From Pelobacter sp. UBA6093 (GTDB lineage Bacteria; Desulfobacterota; Desulfuromonadia; Desulfuromonadales; Syntrophotaleaceae), in NCBI GenBank assembly GCA_002435955.1, contig DIWZ01000043.1:1-20736 (forward strand): DNA of 20,736 nucleotides, in the 5' to 3' direction. The notes beneath the pieces are model-generated. The model searched no databases and was not told the DNA's origin. It saw nothing but the letters and a program-made list of their open reading frames with translations. Within the stretch, counting starts at the first letter, position 1, and every line of letters starts with the position of its first letter. Shown one piece after another: positions 19,373-20,736 of this stretch. Both the position numbers and the translations under genes were made by a program.

Positions 19373-19594
19373 TCATTCTCCTGTATTGTTCAGATAGTCG
19401 ATTATTTCCTGTTCGATTTTCGCTTCGATTTCATCACCCAGGGCGTGAATGCTGACCACATCGTTGACCAGGCAGATTCCCACGCCGCAGGTAACGCAAC
19501 CGATGTCGTACTTTTGCAGCACCTCGCCGATGAAAGGATGCTGCTCGATGGTCTTGTTGATCGGCTGATCACCGATGCCGTCAGGAAGTTTCAT
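19373..19594 (-). CDS. DUF1858-domain protein
   Basis: 73 residues, the whole length of a DUF1858 domain: NKTIEQHPFIGEVLQKYDIGCVTCGVGICLVNDVVSIHALGDE. The motif HP...L.K...GC..C is the family's hallmark; the domain is related to the ScdA/RIC N-terminal domain and occurs beside hemerythrin-type iron-cluster repair proteins. The cysteines (C-x2-C-x4-C) may carry iron or a persulfide. ATG 19594 follows AGAGGAGAGA. It is the first gene of a tightly packed three-gene operon and lies about 30 bases from a predicted FNR-type promoter start. A function in nitrosative or oxidative damage control is inferred from family and context. Confidence 0.88.
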   Translation of the reverse strand: MKLPDGIGDQPINKTIEQHPFIGEVLQKYDIGCVTCGVGICLVNDVVSIHALGDEIEAKIEQEIIDYLNNTGE

Positions 19595-19629
19595 GGCTTC
19601 TCTCCTCTTTTTGTTGTTTGGATGATTCG

Positions 19630-19671
19630 ACTATAGGCGAGAAAGTGCCGGCGAAACATGATCTGGATCAA
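19630..19671 (-). promoter_or_regulatory. FNR/DNR-type class II promoter of the DUF1858-hemerythrin operon
   Basis: The minus strand reads TTGATCCAGATCAT (19658-19671), one base off the FNR consensus TTGAT-N4-ATCAA, and TATAGT (19630-19635). The centre-to-centre distance is 32 bases, exactly that of class II activation with the regulator at -41.5. The start of transcription should be near 19623, about 29 bases before the DUF1858 ATG. Confidence 0.7.
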
Positions 19672-20043
19672 ATGTTGACCGAATTTGTAAGATTCCGTTG
19701 CGTTGCGCCAAGTATTACTGATCCAGCGCACCCTGGGGGGCTGCTGAAGGCCTGGAGAATATCGGGCAGCTTCTGATACATTTCCCGGGTGGGAACAAAA
19801 GGGGGCTCGAAGGGCGGCTGACCATATTGCCGGAGAATTTTTTGCCCGCCTTCCGGGTCGAGCAGATAGGCCAGAAAGGCCTCCGCCGCTTCGCGATTGG
19901 GGGCGTTTTTGAGCATCGTTATGCCATAGGCGACAAATCGCCCATCGCGATCGATATGGGTTCCCGGTTTTTCTCCAGACACCCGCACTCTCGATTGGCG
20001 ATAGAAAGAGTCGTGGACAATATTGGCTGACTTTTGACCGAAA
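19668..20043 (-). pseudogene. C-terminal relic of a WtpA-like tungstate/molybdate-binding protein
   Basis: Reading from 20043 downward, a frame without a start gives ...NIVHDSFYRQSRVRVSGEK, then YGITMLKNAPNREAAEAFLAYLLDPEGGQKILRQYG and FVPTREMYQKLPDILQAF, the last third of a WtpA/ModA-class binding protein. The N-terminal two thirds and the signal peptide are missing; the sequence is cut off at the flgE terminator. The last 25 codons (SSPPGCAGS...) no longer look like the family, so the 3' end may also be frameshifted. A gene caller could start it at the GTG at 19988. It is probably a leftover of a tungstate uptake gene, near an intact ModA-type gene. Confidence 0.7.
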
Positions 20044-20045
20044 TA

Positions 20046-20072
20046 GGCCCTGGATTCAATGAATCCAGGGCC
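20046..20072. terminator. Terminator downstream of flgE
   Basis: GGCCCTGGATTC (20046-20057), loop AAT, GAATCCAGGGCC (20061-20072): a perfect 12-bp stem 31 bases after the flgE stop in the minus direction. Confidence 0.85.
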
Positions 20073-20103
20073 TTACTTTATTAACTATGTCGGGTAGACG
20101 ACT

Positions 20104-20736
20104 CTAGCGTTTGAGGTTGATCAATTCGCTGAGCATTTCATCGGTGGTGGTGATGACTTTGGAGTTGGCCTGAAAACCGCGCTGGGTGGTGATCATTTTG
20201 ACGAATTCGGCGGCCAGGTCGACGGTGGACTGTTCCAGGGCATTGGTGAAGATGTTGCCGAGTTCGGTGCCGGGAACGCCGATGCGGGGGGGGCCCGAGT
20301 CGCCGGTGGCGGAAAACAGGCTGGCGCCTTCTTTTTGCAGTCCGCTGAAATTGGAAAATTTGGCCAGCACGATGCGAGAAATCTTGATTTCCTCGCCGTT
20401 GGAATATTTGGCCAGCACGTTGCCGGCGTTGTCGATGCTGATATTGGTCAGGTTGCCGGCGCCATAACCGTTCTGGGTCTGGGAAATCACCTGGGAGTCG
20501 TTGGCGAACTGGGTGGTATTCTCCAGTGCAAATTCAATGGTCTGCGCAGCGGTGCCGGCACCCAGGGAAAGGGGGCCGAGGGTGGCGGTGCCGCCTGAAA
20601 CCTGGGCGCCGCTGGTGTCGAAAACCAGCGTGTTTCCGGCTGAGGCGGAGGAATAGACGACAGCGTCGTTCTCGTCGACAACGTTCCAGTCCCAGGTGTT
20701 GTCGGCACTTTTGGTGAAATAGGTGGTCATCAAATG
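20104..20736 (-). CDS. flgE: Flagellar hook protein FlgE, C-terminal part (partial)
   Basis: The frame is open to the right window edge; 210-211 C-terminal residues are present. The end DLAAEFVKMITTQRGFQANSKVITTTDEMLSELINLKR is the conserved C-terminal coiled-coil of flagellar rod/hook proteins, and ELGNIFTNALEQSTVDL is the conserved FlgE block before it. The preceding part, rich in Ser/Thr/Gly/Asn, is the variable outer hook domain. FlgE polymerises into the universal joint linking rod and filament outside the cell. A terminator follows 31 bases later, so flgE is the last gene of its transcript, and the cell should be motile unless other flagellar genes are lost. Confidence 0.92.
   Translation of the reverse strand, partial: HLMTTYFTKSADNTWDWNVVDENDAVVYSSASAGNTLVFDTSGAQVSGGTATLGPLSLGAGTAAQTIEFALENTTQFANDSQVISQTQNGYGAGNLTNISIDNAGNVLAKYSNGEEIKISRIVLAKFSNFSGLQKEGASLFSATGDSGPPRIGVPGTELGNIFTNALEQSTVDLAAEFVKMITTQRGFQANSKVITTTDEMLSELINLKR

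Overview
The window looks like a chromosomal stretch from a metabolically versatile, motile, anaerobic or microaerobic Gram-negative bacterium. I infer the Desulfuromonadales/Geobacter/Pelobacter neighbourhood from the gene mix (ACR3 arsenite pump, CCG-domain iron-sulfur protein, ArsP-type permease, hemerythrin, DUF1858, tungstate/molybdate-binding proteins, FlgE). No rRNA or other marker gene is present to prove it.

Region 1 (1-7.2 kb) is an integron gene-cassette array on the + strand with no integrase in view. Cassette boundaries follow from core-site arithmetic: the sequence opening each cassette (TTATGC, TTGGGC, TTGGGC, TTAGGC) is the reverse complement of the R'' core in that cassette's own attC (GCATAAC, GCCCAAC, GCCCAAC, GCCTAAC). 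The cassettes carry a repeat/transmembrane/SH3 protein (5' end outside the window), a SIR2-domain protein of the kind used in phage defence, a protein with a cysteine-peptidase-like look, a two-gene unknown cassette, and a VRR-NUC-like nuclease.

The array has been invaded in layers. A group II intron of the attC-targeting type sits exactly inside an attC R' core (GTTA^GGC). Its 5' half with the first 16 codons of its maturase lies at 2.46-3.04 kb; its domains V and VI lie at 6.60-6.67 kb. The interior is bounded by two copies of a roughly 60-bp palindromic element. One copy is interrupted by a complete 1557-bp IS4-family insertion sequence with an 11-bp target duplication. Several whole cassettes now lie between the two intron halves.

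Region 2 (7.2-8.9 kb) is a transition zone. It holds a truncated attC, an inverted-repeat relic, the broken C-terminal part of a cation:proton antiporter with RCK domains, and an intact M24-type metallopeptidase gene behind a strong leader hairpin.

Region 3 (9.0-16.9 kb, all minus strand) contains two parallel ArsR-headed gene sets that both end in a tandem-domain universal stress protein. One is arsR / acr3 / usp. The other is arsR / CCG-domain FeS protein / AhpD-like / ArsP-type permease / mini-thioredoxin / AhpD-like / usp. Both ArsR proteins carry the CxC metalloid motif, and operator-like inverted repeats lie at their promoters. Together they look like an arsenic/metalloid efflux and thiol-redox island.

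Region 4 (16.9-20.7 kb) holds an orphan ModA-type binding protein with an upstream ModE-like box; a coupled operon of DUF1858 protein, small FeS-type protein and hemerythrin behind a well-spaced FNR-type class II promoter; a relic of a WtpA-like tungstate-binding protein; and the 3' end of flgE running off the right edge. I saw no tRNA, rRNA or CRISPR array.
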